DNA of 64,000 nt from Cryptomeria japonica (Eukaryota > Streptophyta > Pinopsida > Cupressales > Cupressaceae). A program made the position numbers and the translations under genes. Of the stretch, positions 11,325-21,912 are shown one piece after another (the first letter of the stretch is position 1; every line of letters begins with the position of its first letter). The notes under the pieces were generated by a model. It did not search any database, was not told where the DNA came from, and was given only the letters and a program-made list of their open reading frames with translations. The stretch covers positions 876,935,594 to 876,999,593 of the forward strand of contig NC_081409.1 in assembly GCF_030272615.1 (NCBI RefSeq), in the 5' to 3' direction.

Positions 11325-11925
11325 TCAATCTGCTGCTTTATAGCTCAGTTGGCTGACAAATGTCATCCATTCCAGCATCTATTGCATAAAGGTGTCGCTT
11401 TCAAATGGACTGAGCAATGTCAATCAGCCTTTCAAGCTCTTAAAGAATATTTGCTGTCGCCACCTATTCTAATGCCTCCAATAGACGGAAAGCCATTTTT
11501 ATTGTATATTTCTACAACTGAAACGGCATTAGGAGTTCTCTTGGCCCAACAAGATGAGAATGGCAAAGAGAGAGCTATTTACTATATCAGTCGGACACTA
11601 GTAGGCTATGAGCTAAATTATTCACCTATTGAAAGGGCATGCTTAGCAGTGGTGTTTGCAACACAGAAACTCCAACATTATATGCTAAGCCACCGAACAT
11701 TGTTGGTTACAAAAATTGACCCCTTAAAATATTTGCTTAGCCGAGCAGCTTTGACGGGTCGCCTAGCAAAATGGGTCATGATTCTCAGTGAATTTGACAT
11801 TGAGTATATGGAGCGAAAGGCGATAAAAGGACAAGTCATAGTAGATCAACTTGCAGAGGCTCCTCTTTCTGATGATCATCCCATGTTGACTGATTTTCTA
11901 GATGAATCAGTCTTTGCTTTCACAT
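11325..11925 (+). pseudogene. Element A first RNase H (Ty3 type)
   Basis: Same frame as RT after the TAG at 11322. It has FLLYISTTETALGVLLAQQ, YYISRTLVGYELNYSPIER and KWVMILSEFDIEY, the standard sequence of a Ty3/gypsy RNase H that removes RNA from the RNA/DNA hybrid. The normal catalytic Asp positions (D in the first strand, where this has STTETA) are not conserved, as is usual when a second RNase H has taken over in Tat elements. No stop inside. Confidence 0.85.
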
Positions 11926-12340
11926 CATCTACTAAATGGAAGTTATACTTTGATGGGTCCCATACCAAGTTTGGGTCCGGAGCAGGCATCTTGTTTGTCA
12001 CCCCTCAAGGTGATGCTATTCCAAAGTCTTATAGAATAACTTTCCCCTGCACCAATAACATTGCAGAGTATGAAGCACTGGTTACAGGACTCCGAGTAGT
12101 AGTCCAGTGGAATGTCAAGCATTTGCAAGTCTATGGAGATTCTCAATTAGTCATCCGACAAGTGAATGATGACTACGAAACAAAAGATGAAAAGCTTATT
12201 CCCTATAAGCATATGGTAGATTTCTTCAAGACCAAGTTCATGGCTATCCATTTCAATCAAGTTCCAAGAATGCAAAATAAGTCGGTAGATGCGATGGCTA
12301 CAATTGCTTCCATGTTGAATATGCCAAGCAATATGGACAA
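11926..12340 (+). pseudogene. Element A second RNase H (archaeal type, aRH)
   Basis: A second RNase H directly after the first, a hallmark of the plant Tat lineage. All four acidic positions can be seen: Asp in LYFDGS (codon 11952-11954), Glu in IAEYEAL (about 12066), Asp in YGDSQLVI (about 12138) and Asp in SVDAMATIA (about 12289). It is open throughout and in frame with RT. It would supply the working RNase H activity. Element B has the same domain with two of these residues lost. Confidence 0.88.
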
Positions 12341-13689
12341 ATGTGAATTTTTAGTTGAACAATTGCTGGTTCCTTCTTTTGACATTCCGATAGCGGATGT
12401 GATGTGCGTTCTTGTTGGTCCCAATTCCCCATGGTACAATGACGTCTATCAATATTTGAAATCCCAAACCTTACCATCCAACCTTTCCGCTAACCAACGT
12501 CGAGCCTTTATCCGACAGACAGCCAAATATGTCATCATCGCCGACACCCTTTACCGCCGTTCCTTTGACCATACCCTCCTCAGGTGTTTGGATTCTGATG
12601 AAGCACAAACGACTTTACACAAGGTTCACGATGGTATATGTGGGGGCCATTTCAATGGTCTAAGCTTAGCTAAAAAGTTGATTCGTGCTGGGTATTATTG
12701 GCCCACTCTGGAAAAAGATGTTCATGATTTTGTTAAGAAGTACTACAAATGCCAGATTCATGGAAACTATATTCATGCACCAGCCCAAGAGCTTCATTCT
12801 GTCATATCTCCGTGGCCTTTTCTCAATGGGGATTGGATCTTATTGGCAAGATTCACCCGACCTCTACAAATGGACACAAGTTCATCATTACAGCCACAAA
12901 ATATTTTACAAAGTGGATCGAGGCTATCCCCATGACCTATATCACAGGTGTCCAAATTTCAAAATTCTTGCTGAATCATATCATATGCCGGTATGGGGTT
13001 CCCCTTGACATAGTCACTGATAATGGTCGTCCTTTCAAGAATAAAGATGTTAAAGAGCTTTGTGCAAAGTTTCATATCCAACACCGTTTCTCCAGTCCAT
13101 ACTATCCACAGGGGAATGGTCAAGCTGAAGCATCAAATAAAACCATTATCAAGATCCTGAAAAAGGTTGTCAATGATGCTGGTTGAGATTGGCATGTGCA
13201 GCTGAATCCAGCACTATGGGCTTATTGCACTTCTATCTGCACACCTACTGGTGCAACACCTTATTCCTTGGTGTATGGTGCGGAAGCTATTTTACCTTTG
13301 GAGGTGGAGATTCCTTCCTTGCATGTTTCCTTGCAACATGTTATTGATGACGAGACACACAGAGTCTCTCGGCTGCATCAGCTTGAGATGTTAGATGAGA
13401 AACGCCAGACAGCTCTGACACATTTGCAAGCATATCAAAACCGTCTCCGTCGCTCTTATAATAAGAAGGTCAAAGGGCGACACTTCGAAGTGGGAGACCT
13501 GGTTTTAAAGGCAAACCCTAAGAATGCATAGTCTACTGACATCATCAAAGGTAAATTTGAACCTAATTGGGTTGGTCCTTTCATAGTAACTGCAGCATAT
13601 GGCTCGGGGGCATATCAACTTGCTACCCCGGAAGGTGAACCTCTGTCTGATCCTATCAACAGCATGCATCTTCGCAAATACTGGGCCTA
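12341..13689 (+). pseudogene. Element A integrase
   Basis: Integrase would join element DNA to the host chromosome. The N-terminal zinc domain is visible as HDGICGGH, then YYKCQ, where a Cys-His pair is expected before KCQ, so this Cys is lost. Near 12818 one T is missing from a T run and the frame shifts by one; the core continues from about 12820 in the next frame with WGLDLIGK, IVTDNGRPFKNKDV and [13 protein letters not shown] (the D, D, E triad). A TGA at 13184 and a TAG at 13529 are C-to-T type; WAYCTSICTPTG holds two Cys codons one C-to-T step from Arg. The end is LRKYWA then TAA at 13687-13689. No chromodomain follows. Confidence 0.9.
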
Positions 13690-14147
13690 ATTTTCTATTA
13701 GTACTTCTTCAAATATGATCCTGAAAAAATACAAAAAAAAAAATGAAAAAAATGAAAAATACAAAAAAAATGAAAAAAGAGAAAAAAGGAAAAGAGAAAA
13801 AAGAGCAAAGAAAAATGATTCGTCCTCTAGTGAAAACCTGGCAAACAGGCGCTTGGGGCAAGTACCTTGGTGAAAACCTGGCAAACAGGTGCCATGTGTA
13901 AAATAAGATCGTTGCTCCGTCATCTATCATGACCTTTAAGCTATGCTTTTTCTCAGCCGGTTCCTCATGTTTATCTTTGTCTTGACCCGATGTCCTATTT
14001 CAGGCTCGTTATTGGTCAACATCATTGTCTTACATACCCCGGTTCTTTGTCCATGTGTTTTGGGTCCCGGTCTATGTATGTCTGTCCGATGCACATTGGG
14101 TGCGTTCCCTTGTCATGATCGATCACTGGAACTTTTGCATTTAAAAA
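13690..14147 (+). other. Element A tail, A-rich start and a short duplicated motif
   Basis: An A-rich stretch (13725-13815) is followed by two copies of TGAAAACCTGGCAAACAGG at 13831-13849 and 13871-13889, 40 bases apart. No reading frame is supported. Confidence 0.6.
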
Positions 14148-14400
14148 TGTCCTGAAAAAAATTCAAAAAAAATTGAAAAATGTCCTGAAAAAATTCAAAA
14201 AAAATTGGAAAATGTCCTAAGATAAATCACAAAAAAATCATAAAATGTCCTGAAAAAAAATTCAAAAAAAATTGAAAAATGTCCTGAAAAAACTCAAAAA
14301 AAATTGGAAAATGTCCTGAGATAAATCACAAAAAAATCATATAATGTCCTGAAAAAAATCTCAAAAAAATTTTAAAATGTCCTGAAAAAATCATAAAAAC
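14148..14400 (+). repeat. 33-bp A-rich tandem array with three-unit higher-order pattern
   Basis: TGTCCTGA/TGTCCTAA words start at 14148, 14181, 14213, 14246, 14280, 14312 and 14345, spacings 32-34. Every third unit has GATAAATCACAAAAAAATCAT in place of AATTCAAAAAAAATTG, so a larger unit of about 98-99 bp is repeated twice. Decayed copies go on to about 14550. Tandem arrays in the 3' untranslated part are a known trait of Ogre/Tat elements. Confidence 0.85.
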
Positions 14401-14550
14401 AAAAATCAAATAAAGTCCTGAAAAAAATTCAAAAAAAAAAATCATAAAAAGGTCCTGAAAACATCTCTTAAAAAAAAAATTGAAAAAAGTCCTAAAGAAA
14501 TATCTAAAAATCAACAAATTGAAAATCCCTAAAAATCATAAAAAGTCCTA

Positions 14551-15649
14551 AAAAAAAAAAATGAACACAAAAAACATTTCAAAAAACATTAAAATCCAAA
14601 AAAATGCATTTTGCAATAAAGGATCTCTTTTTGTGCATAGACAGATCACTGAGTATACATCCAACAACTCGCAATCAATCGACCATTGTGCTTTATTGAA
14701 ATCACGCTTAAACAGATGAACTTTTTTTCTCAAACCAAACATTCGCACTGATCCAAATTGTCATATCAATCGAACGTTACCATCAAAATCATTTGTCCTT
14801 GTCTCTACTATAATGGGTCTTATACAAGGTGCGGTATACTCGAAACCAGACTGTGTCCTGTCTTAGACGGGGTACCGCATTCCCTGAAACCAGACAGCAT
14901 GATCATCCTATCCGCACTTTCAACTTTTGACAATGACGATCAAGATGTTTGTTTGATTTGAATTTGTGCATCTTATCTTTTTATTGATTTATCTTTGGCT
15001 TTGGTCATGTTCCTATGTTGCTCGATGATGTCACTGAGTGATTTAGAGTGACCGGGATGGTTCATGATCCTTTTCCTTTTTGATTGTGAGTGTTGCTTGT
15101 CTATGATGTGTCTATCTTTCGCAAATAGGGTTGCATTTCAGCTCTGGCCTTCAATGCCATGATGCTACGCATCCATTTTGCTACATAAAAATAAAGGTTC
15201 TCACCTACAAAGTGCATTACTGAAAGCAAGTTTTCTTCATCTTTAACTGTCTTCTGTCTCATTTTCTTCTTACTAACATATCTTCCGTTAGTTCGGATAG
15301 TCAGTTTGGTTTAGTGCTCCGATTTCCCTGCACACATATGCTGCATCTTGCATCTATTTGGTTAGTACATTTGCATCACATCAAGCATCTTATCCATTTC
15401 ATATTATAAATGCATCAAAAATGCATAAGCAAAAATATATACATCCATACATATTCCACAAAGGTCCATAAACAGTGTATAAGTCATAACATGTTGCATC
15501 CCATCATATCGATGCATATCATATCATATGTCACAATAATATCGGAGTACAAAATCGGACTGTCTGTCCTAAGTATGGCCCGCAGGCTAACTACCAAAAT
15601 GTCAAACTACATAATGTTTATCTGTCTGTCTAAGGAGCATGTGCCTCTA
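14551..15649. other. Element A tail without a recognised gene
   Basis: AT-rich DNA between the 33-bp array and the end of the antisense gene. GAAACCAGAC occurs twice at about 14840-14895. Many TGCAT words occur at 15400-15530. It would form the 3' untranslated part of both transcripts; I see no terminator or frame. Confidence 0.5.
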
Positions 15650-17482
15650 TCACTGGGTGCTCCCTCGGTCCTCCTCATCCTTGCAATGTCTAGCGGCTGA
15701 TGTCCCTCCTGGTCCTGGCTGTGGTGGTCTCATAGGTCCACTCACTCCCATGTTGCTCAATGACCTCCGAGAGCGTGCCCTGCTCTCTGTCCTCGATCGT
15801 GCCCGATATGAAGGTGCTCTCTGCTCTGGTGGAACTGCACTCTCGTATAGTGTCCTCCAATGGCGTATCTCCTCTCTGGTCTCTACCAGCATCTGTCCTA
15901 GCTCCCGTACACTGGCATCCCGAATCGACCCAATATACTCAGTGACTCTCTGTTCCTCTTGCTGTGCCTGAGCAATCGCTGCATCTCGAGCCGCTGTGAG
16001 TCTAGCTATCTCCGCTCTGAACTGCTCATGCTCTCTCTCTAAAGTCTCAATGTGATCCTACTGGCTCGCTATGGTAGCCCTGTATATTTCCATCTCCTCT
16101 ATCCTAGCTATCTCTGGCTCTATGGGTATGTCCTGTAATGCCTCATGCTCGCCTGAATCTGGCTCATCCTCGTCATCCCCACCATCCTCGTTTCTATCCT
16201 CGTCATCCCCATCCTCATTTCCATCCTCGTCATCATCCTCATCCCCATCCTCCTCCTCCTTGTCCTCATCATCTCCCTCCTCCTCTCCTGTGAGTGGGAA
16301 GTCCTCCTGTCACCTCGGTACAGGAATATCCGGATCTGTCAATGGCATTGGCCGTCGTCGTGCAAACCATCTATCATACTCATCTATCGTCTCGGCGTCT
16401 GCCACATCTGATCTCCAATCCCACTGTCTCTGTTGTAGATGTGTGAAGTCAGTATATGCTATGTGTGGCTGAATCATACTTCCCCACTGACTCGTCTCTC
16501 TATGGGATCAGGCAAAGTGTGCAGTCCTCCTAAGTACATCCTGCCTCTCTCCAAACTGTCGTCTGACCCTCTCTGGCAGGTACATCTCGATCACTCTCTG
16601 GCGGTTCACTGGTTGCCCTATCAAGTACCTCTCCTGTCTGCAATATGGTAACTCCTCACTGTCATCTGACCATCTCGGGCAATCACGATATGGCCTCCAT
16701 ATGAACTCTCTCAGTTGGTCTAACTCATGTCGCCAATACAATATATATCCAAAAGGACCCTGTCTCAGTGCTCCACCATAGCAATACACATATGGTCGGT
16801 GTGGTACTACCTATCTCTCTGTGATCGGTCGACATATAGCTATGTGCTCAAATGCCCATACCTGTAGTAATGTGACTCCACAGCTCAAAGTCTGCACTTC
16901 CTGATATGCTATCTGATGCAGCTGAAAATACAGCATAGCTAGTACACATGGTCCCCATGCGTACACTGTCCCCTCTGTCGCCATCCGCTCTAGCACTCTT
17001 CCCCATCCAATAGGGAATCCATGTCCTCGTCTGTCTCCTGCCAGTAGACATGCTATCACCACAGCTATCACCATGTATCGTCGATCATACTCTGATGCCA
17101 TAGTCTCCCAGCCAATCTCCCTCTCGACGATATCCAACTCATCTGCGTCGCACTCAAACAATCTGCACAATGTGTCTCTCCCTGTCACTGGGTCATACTC
17201 TATCATCTCTCCATGAATCAGAATGCGGAGGATACGCCATACATCCTCCAGTGTCACCGTCGCCTCTCCAGTCGCCAGATGGAAGGAGGAAGTCTCTGAA
17301 TGCCATCGCTCTGCCAATGCGGTAAGCAGTCCTATGTTTGCCCTAATCTCGGGCATGAATGTGACATAGTATATCCCCAGTCTTGCTAAGGTATCTCTCT
17401 CTATGCTCCTGAGTCTATGTCGTAGCATGAAGCAATCTGGTCGGTTCTCCCGTGTGATCAACGGATACTGTCGACTCTGCAT
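15650..17482 (-). pseudogene. Antisense plant mobile domain (PMD)-like protein of element A
   Basis: Read on the minus strand from an ATG at 17482 to a TGA at 15650-15652, one frame of 610 residues is seen, broken by stops at 16811 (TAG), 16508 (TGA), 16310 (TGA) and 16058 (TAG), each one C-to-T change from CAG or CGA. The N-terminal 330 residues match the PMD pattern: MPEIRANIGLLTALAERWH, then ETSSFHLATGEATVTLEDV, and later CLLAGDRRGHGFPIGWG. Then come an acidic Glu/Asp run (about 16140-16290), a probable coiled coil (about 15890-16120) and an Arg/Ser-rich tail. PMDs are known in the nuclear MAIN/MAIL1 proteins and in some transposons; the role here is unknown. The opposite strand from gag-pol and the decay type argue that it was a real gene. 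Confidence 0.82.
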
Positions 17483-17497
17483 CACAAATTGGGGCAA

Positions 17498-17654
17498 ATT
17501 TTGTCAGTTTTAAGGTTTTCTCCTACGGGTTGCATTTCCTCATTTTCATGTCTAATCAGGGTGTTTTTCATCTAATTTGACCTATCCTATCCTTGTCCCC
17601 CCTTTCCGGAGCATTTGCATGTCGTTTTGACCAAAATTTGGGTTTCCAATGCAC
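17498..17654. other. Start-proximal leader of the antisense gene
   Basis: Non-coding by eye. A longer minus-strand frame begins at 17497 but opens with TTG, so the first usable ATG is at 17482. Confidence 0.5.
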
Positions 17655-17655
17655 A

Positions 17656-17750
17656 CTTGCGCCTATGTCCAGGAACCTGTGCCTGTGTCTCCCTACACAA
17701 GCACAGAAGACTTCACACAAGCGCAGGATTCGCCCTACACAAGCGCAGAA
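17656..17750 (-). repeat. Five-unit 20-bp array upstream of the antisense gene of element A
   Basis: Two plus-strand cores (TGCGCCTATGT at 17658, TGTGCCTGTGT at 17678) are followed by three inverted cores (ACACAAGCACA at 17695, ACACAAGCGCA at 17715 and 17737). Spacings are 20 within the first pair and 20 and 22 within the second set, matching the leader array at 3501-3618. The array is therefore itself a partial palindrome and is complementary to the gag leader array. Confidence 0.82.
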
Positions 17751-17996
17751 GTCATTTTCTGCATTTTCTGTGGGCCCCGCAATGTCTCGCAAGCAATCAA
17801 AATTCATGAAATTGAAAACATGGGTATTTGAGATCTATACTGCTGCTCCTGCGTCGTTCGATCATCTGAATGTGCGTACGCGTTCCCCGAGGTGATCCAC
17901 CATTGGAATGTTTGCCATCTATCTATAAGTGTCCTTGTCCAGAGCAACAAATTCTCCTCCTTGTCTAGTGCAAATGAGCAATTTTCCCTCTCTTGG

Positions 17997-18010
17997 TCTC
18001 ATTTATAGAT
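17997..18010 (-). promoter_or_regulatory. Candidate TATA box for the antisense gene of element A
   Basis: On the minus strand the sequence reads GATCTATAAATGAGA. A start 25-30 bases downstream would fall near 17970, giving a leader of about 480 bases that includes the 20-bp array before the ATG at 17482. Location fits; no functional evidence. Confidence 0.4.
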
Positions 18011-18266
18011 CTTTGTCAGTGCATAGATGGACGTGCACCCTCTCCATCTTATGTTGGTCGCGGTCTTTTGCATCTTCAAGTGCTTGTCCTTCATGCATCC
18101 GATCTCCGATTGTCAGTCCGTTCGATCCTATCCTTTTTATCGATCAATTGGCCTCTTTTCTCGACATTTTCGGCCAATTCCTCGAGGGGGCATGCATATG
18201 TCATTATTATTGTCTGGGGCATTTTCATTATTGTTCTTTGAAACAATGCTTAAAATCGCATTGTCT

Positions 18267-18281
18267 CAAAGAGGGGCAAAA
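18267..18281 (+). promoter_or_regulatory. Polypurine tract of element A
   Basis: AAAGAGGGGCAAAA directly precedes the TG of the 3' LTR, as needed to prime plus-strand DNA synthesis. Element B has the related AAAGAGGGGCACA before its own 3' LTR. Confidence 0.8.
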
Positions 18282-19893
18282 TGTAGACACCTAAAAATGG
18301 TCAACGCTTGCGGAGTCATGCTTTAACATTTGCGCATTGCCTCATTTTAGGTTTTTGCGTCGCATTAACATTTCCTCCTATGTCATGCACTTGGTTTTTA
18401 TCATTTGCGAACATCGAGTCATTCTTCTACATTCTTCATTTGTCTCGCTCTTGAATTTGGTCTTGTTGACAACACTATCCAATCATGATTTTAATCGATC
18501 TTATCCTATTGCATCAATGTGCGTGCTTATTTGTCATCATTTTGGACATCGTCAATCCTAATTAGGGTTTTGTCCTCCTGTTAATCTTGCGATCGATTTG
18601 TCATCGATCATTGTCCTCTTATCAATCATTGTCCGATTTATCATCAATCCTTCAATCTTGTCCTCTTAACGATCGATTTGTCATCAATCGTTGTCATGTT
18701 CGATCTTGTCATTTTGCGATCAATTCGTCATTGATCATGGTCATTTTCAATCTTGTCATTTTGGATCAATTTTTCATCAACTCTTGTCATCTTGTTCGAT
18801 CTTGTCATTTTGTGATCGATTTGTCATCGATCATTGTTTGTCTCAAATATGTCAATTTTGCGATCGATTTGTCATCGATCCTTGTCCTCTTCAATCATGT
18901 CAATTGGCGCATATCAATTTGGTCTCTTTATCAATATTGGTCAATTTGTCAACCAATTTCAATTGTTTATCAAATAAATCATTTATCAACATTGGTCATT
19001 TATCAATCCAAAATCAAATCATGATTGAGACAATTATCTCTCATCAAGACCTAATTCATCTTCTAGGGTTTCGTGATTTAATCATTTAACCTTGTGTGTG
19101 TCATTTCTTCCTTTAGGATTAATAAATTGTTTATTTATCCTAAGTCTTCTCATTGCAATTAAATGTTCATTTAATTGGCTAATTATTCCTTTTTGTGAAT
19201 TAATTAATAAATGACAAATTATTAATTAATTTACCTAATTCCTAATTCCATCAATTTCCTAATTTCTTAATTTCTTAATTCTTAATTTCAATTTCCTCCT
19301 ATTTCTCTCCTAAATTCATGGAAATGACATGTCAATTTGTCATAAATTTTTCATAATTGACAATCAATCAATTTTGACATAGAAGTTGTCATAATTTGTC
19401 ATAAATCATCAATCAACAAATTTTGCATAGAAAGTGCATAATTTGTCATAATTTGTCATAATTGACATAATTGATTTGCAATTTCCATTTGAATTGAATC
19501 ATGCTAATCTTGTCATCTCTCCAATTCTTCTATAAATTGGATGATCTTCATCAATCAAGGCTAATAACCCTTAATGAATAATCTTTAATCAGGCTATCGA
19601 ATTTATGCTTCTGGTACTCTTGATCAATAATCAATGTCAATCTTGCTTTCAATCATGTATGTGCACTTGTAGGTGAGATCCACAACCATTTGAAGAGGAA
19701 AGAAGAACAATGGAGCCGCATGGAAGGAGCATTCAAATTGTCATCCGGTTTGCATGAATATTTAGTTTTGTATGCTTTGTTTTCATGTCTCTATTGAGTG
19801 TGTCTTAGGATAGATTCATTGCAATGAATGCATTTGTGATTGAGCTATTATTTTTATTTTGTTTTGTGATGATTTCCTATTTCCTAACGTACA
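18282..19893 (+). repeat. 3' LTR of element A
   Basis: Begins TGTAGACACC and ends CGTACA, followed by the GATAT duplication. It matches 1784-3379 with mostly single transitions and one short insertion near 19270. TATA box at 19529-19538. Confidence 0.95.
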
Positions 19894-19895
19894 GA

Positions 19896-20640
19896 TATCA
19901 ATTGAGATTAAATCTAAAGAAATGTGCATTCAGGGTAACCTCTAGAAAGCTCCTTGGGTACATTATATTAGCTTGTGGCATTGAAGTCGATCCTAGAAAA
20001 GTTAAAGCTATCATGGAGATGGAATCACCTAAGAACATAAGTCAATTACGATCTTTACAAGGAAGGTTGCAATCAATCAGGAGATTTGTGTCCCACTTGG
20101 CCGATAGATGTCTTCCATTTACCCATCTTCTACATAAAAATGTTCCATTCAAATGTGATCTAACATGTGAAGAAGATTTCTTGCAAATAAAAGAATATCT
20201 TATGAGTCCTCCAGTACTGATATCACCAACCAAAGGGAAACCATTGTTACTCTATGTCTCAACAACAAGTGTATCATTAGGTGCACTCCTAGCTCAACAT
20301 GATTATGAAGGAAAAGAAAGAGCAGTTTATTATATCAGCAGAACACTTATTGGATATGAATTAAATTATTCATCAATTGAAAAGATATGTCTAGCAGTTG
20401 TATTTGCAACCCAGAAGCTATGACATTATATGTTGATTCATTTTGTAAAACTAATAGCAAAGATAGATCCTCTCAAATATTTGTTAAGCAAGTCAACATT
20501 GACAGGGAGACTAGCCAAATGGGTTATGATACTGAGTGAATTTGACATAGAATATGTTAACCAGAAAGCTATCAAGGGACAAGTCATCACTAATCAATTG
20601 GCCGATGCACCTTTACAAAATGACATGCCTTGTATATTGA
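19896..20640 (+). pseudogene. Element B RT end and first RNase H
   Basis: The frame picks up at the RT thumb (LRLNLKKCAFRVTSRKLLGY), keeps intact LQGRLQSIRRF (where A has decayed), and runs through the RNase H blocks LLLYVSTTSVSLGALLAQH, YYISRTLIGYELNYS and KWVMILSEFDIEY. A TGA at 20421-20423 replaces the Gln codon between ATQKL and HYML. Same fold and role as the matching region of A. Confidence 0.88.
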
Positions 20641-21145
20641 ATTCCCTGATGCAGATATCTTGATAGTAAGTACAAACTTTTGGGAATTGTACTTTGATGG
20701 TTCTTATACTCAACATGGATTAGGTGCAGGAATCTTTTTTATCACACCTCAAGGACATACAATTTTGAAATCGTATAAACTGCGATTTCCATGCACCAAT
20801 AATACTGCAAAGTATGAAGCATTGGTTATAGGGCTCAAAATGGCCATTGAATGGAATGTTAAAGAACTACATGTCTATGGTAATTCACAACTTTTCATTA
20901 ATCAAATAAATGATGAATATCAAACAAAGGATGATAAGCTTATGCCATACAAACAGCTAGTGGAGGAATTTAAAGGACATTTTAAAGAAATCACATTCAC
21001 CCAGATTCCCAGAAATGAGAATAAAGCAGCAGATGCAATGGCTACAATAGCATCTCTCTTGCAAAATAAAGTAAATCAACAATGTTACGAATTTGTTGTG
21101 GAAGATATCTTAACCCCTACCATTCAATCCCAACATACCTATTGA
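20641..21145 (+). pseudogene. Element B second RNase H (aRH), catalytic residues lost
   Basis: The domain aligns with 11926-12340 of A. It keeps LYFDGS, but the Glu motif reads TAKYEAL (Glu to Lys) and the third motif reads YGNSQLF (Asp to Asn). Both are G-to-A changes. The last Asp (AADAMATIA) remains. The frame shifts near 20640. As read, this copy could not hydrolyse RNA. Confidence 0.85.
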
Positions 21146-21912
21146 ATTTGCCATATATCAGTCAATCCTTATACGGTCAAACCTACCAATATTTGAAAGA
21201 TCATATCCTTCCTTTGGAATTATCTCATAATCAACGAAGAAAATTTATCCGTCAGTCCTCTCGCTATACCATTATTATTGATATCCTATATAGGCATGGT
21301 CTAGATGTTACATTATTGAGATGTCTTGAAAAAGATGAATCTGAGAGAGTTCTTAATGACATTCATGCAGGTATTTGCGGTACACACTCAAGTGGTTTAA
21401 CATTGGTTAATAAACTTATTCGTATGGGTTACTTTTGGCCTACTATGGAAAGAGATTCATTCACCTATGCTAGATAGTGTAAACAATGTCAATTTCAAGG
21501 AAATCTAATTCATGCACCAGCACAAGAGTTATATCCTATGACAGGATCATGGCCATTTTCATAGTGGGGCCTGGATTTGGTAGGAAAGATCAATCCCTCA
21601 TCTTCTAATGGACATAAGTTTATTCTGGTTGCTACTGAATATTTTACTAAGTGGATTGAAGCAGTACCTTTAACAATAGTGACAGGAAAACAAATATCAT
21701 CATTTATTTTAAATTATATAATATGTCGCTATGGGGTTCCTATGACTATTATCACTGATTATGGAAGATCATTCAAAAATCAAGATGTAAAAGAGCTATG
21801 TGAATAGTTTCATATCCAACATAGGTTCTCTACTCCATATTATCCACAAGGTAATGGTCAAGCTGAGGCATCAAACAAAACTATTTTAAAAATCTTGAAG
21901 AAAATACTCAGG
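21146..21912 (+). pseudogene. Element B integrase, truncated
   Basis: The zinc domain (IHAGICGTH, CKQCQ) and the core ([38 protein letters not shown]) are present, with stops at 21475, 21562 and 21805. Homology to A stops after ILKIL, near 21905, where A has a further 500 bases of integrase C-terminus. The DNA then changes to unrelated AT-rich sequence, so the C-terminal third is deleted or replaced. Confidence 0.85.

Larger units (their letters stand above)
1784..19893 (+). mobile_element. Element A, full-length Tat-lineage Ty3/gypsy retrotransposon with an antisense PMD-like gene
   Basis: An 18.1-kb element with all structural parts: two LTRs of about 1.6 kb, a 5-bp target duplication, a primer-binding site, a long leader, gag, protease, RT, RNase H, a second archaeal-type RNase H, integrase, a 4.5-kb tail with tandem repeats and an antisense gene, and a polypurine tract. 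The second RNase H and the large size place it in the Tat group (Ogre/Tat relatives). The LTRs differ at roughly 30 sites by eye, about 98% identity, so it is younger than element B that it interrupts. The coding frames carry many stops, so this copy is not autonomous now. Confidence 0.95.

Noticed and set aside
13687-13930. Phe-rich minus-strand frames
   Set aside because: Produced by the A-rich run on the plus strand; low complexity.
16071-16472. Plus-strand Ser/Pro-rich open frame
   Set aside because: It is the complement of the Glu/Asp run of the antisense PMD gene; the TCC/TCA repeats give Ser by chance.
17593-17895. Plus-strand frame of about 100 codons over the 20-bp array of A
   Set aside because: It crosses repeated cores in three frames alike; no domain.
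13690-18281. An envelope-like gene after the integrase
   Set aside because: No plus-strand frame of length and no signal or membrane segments; the only gene here is antisense.
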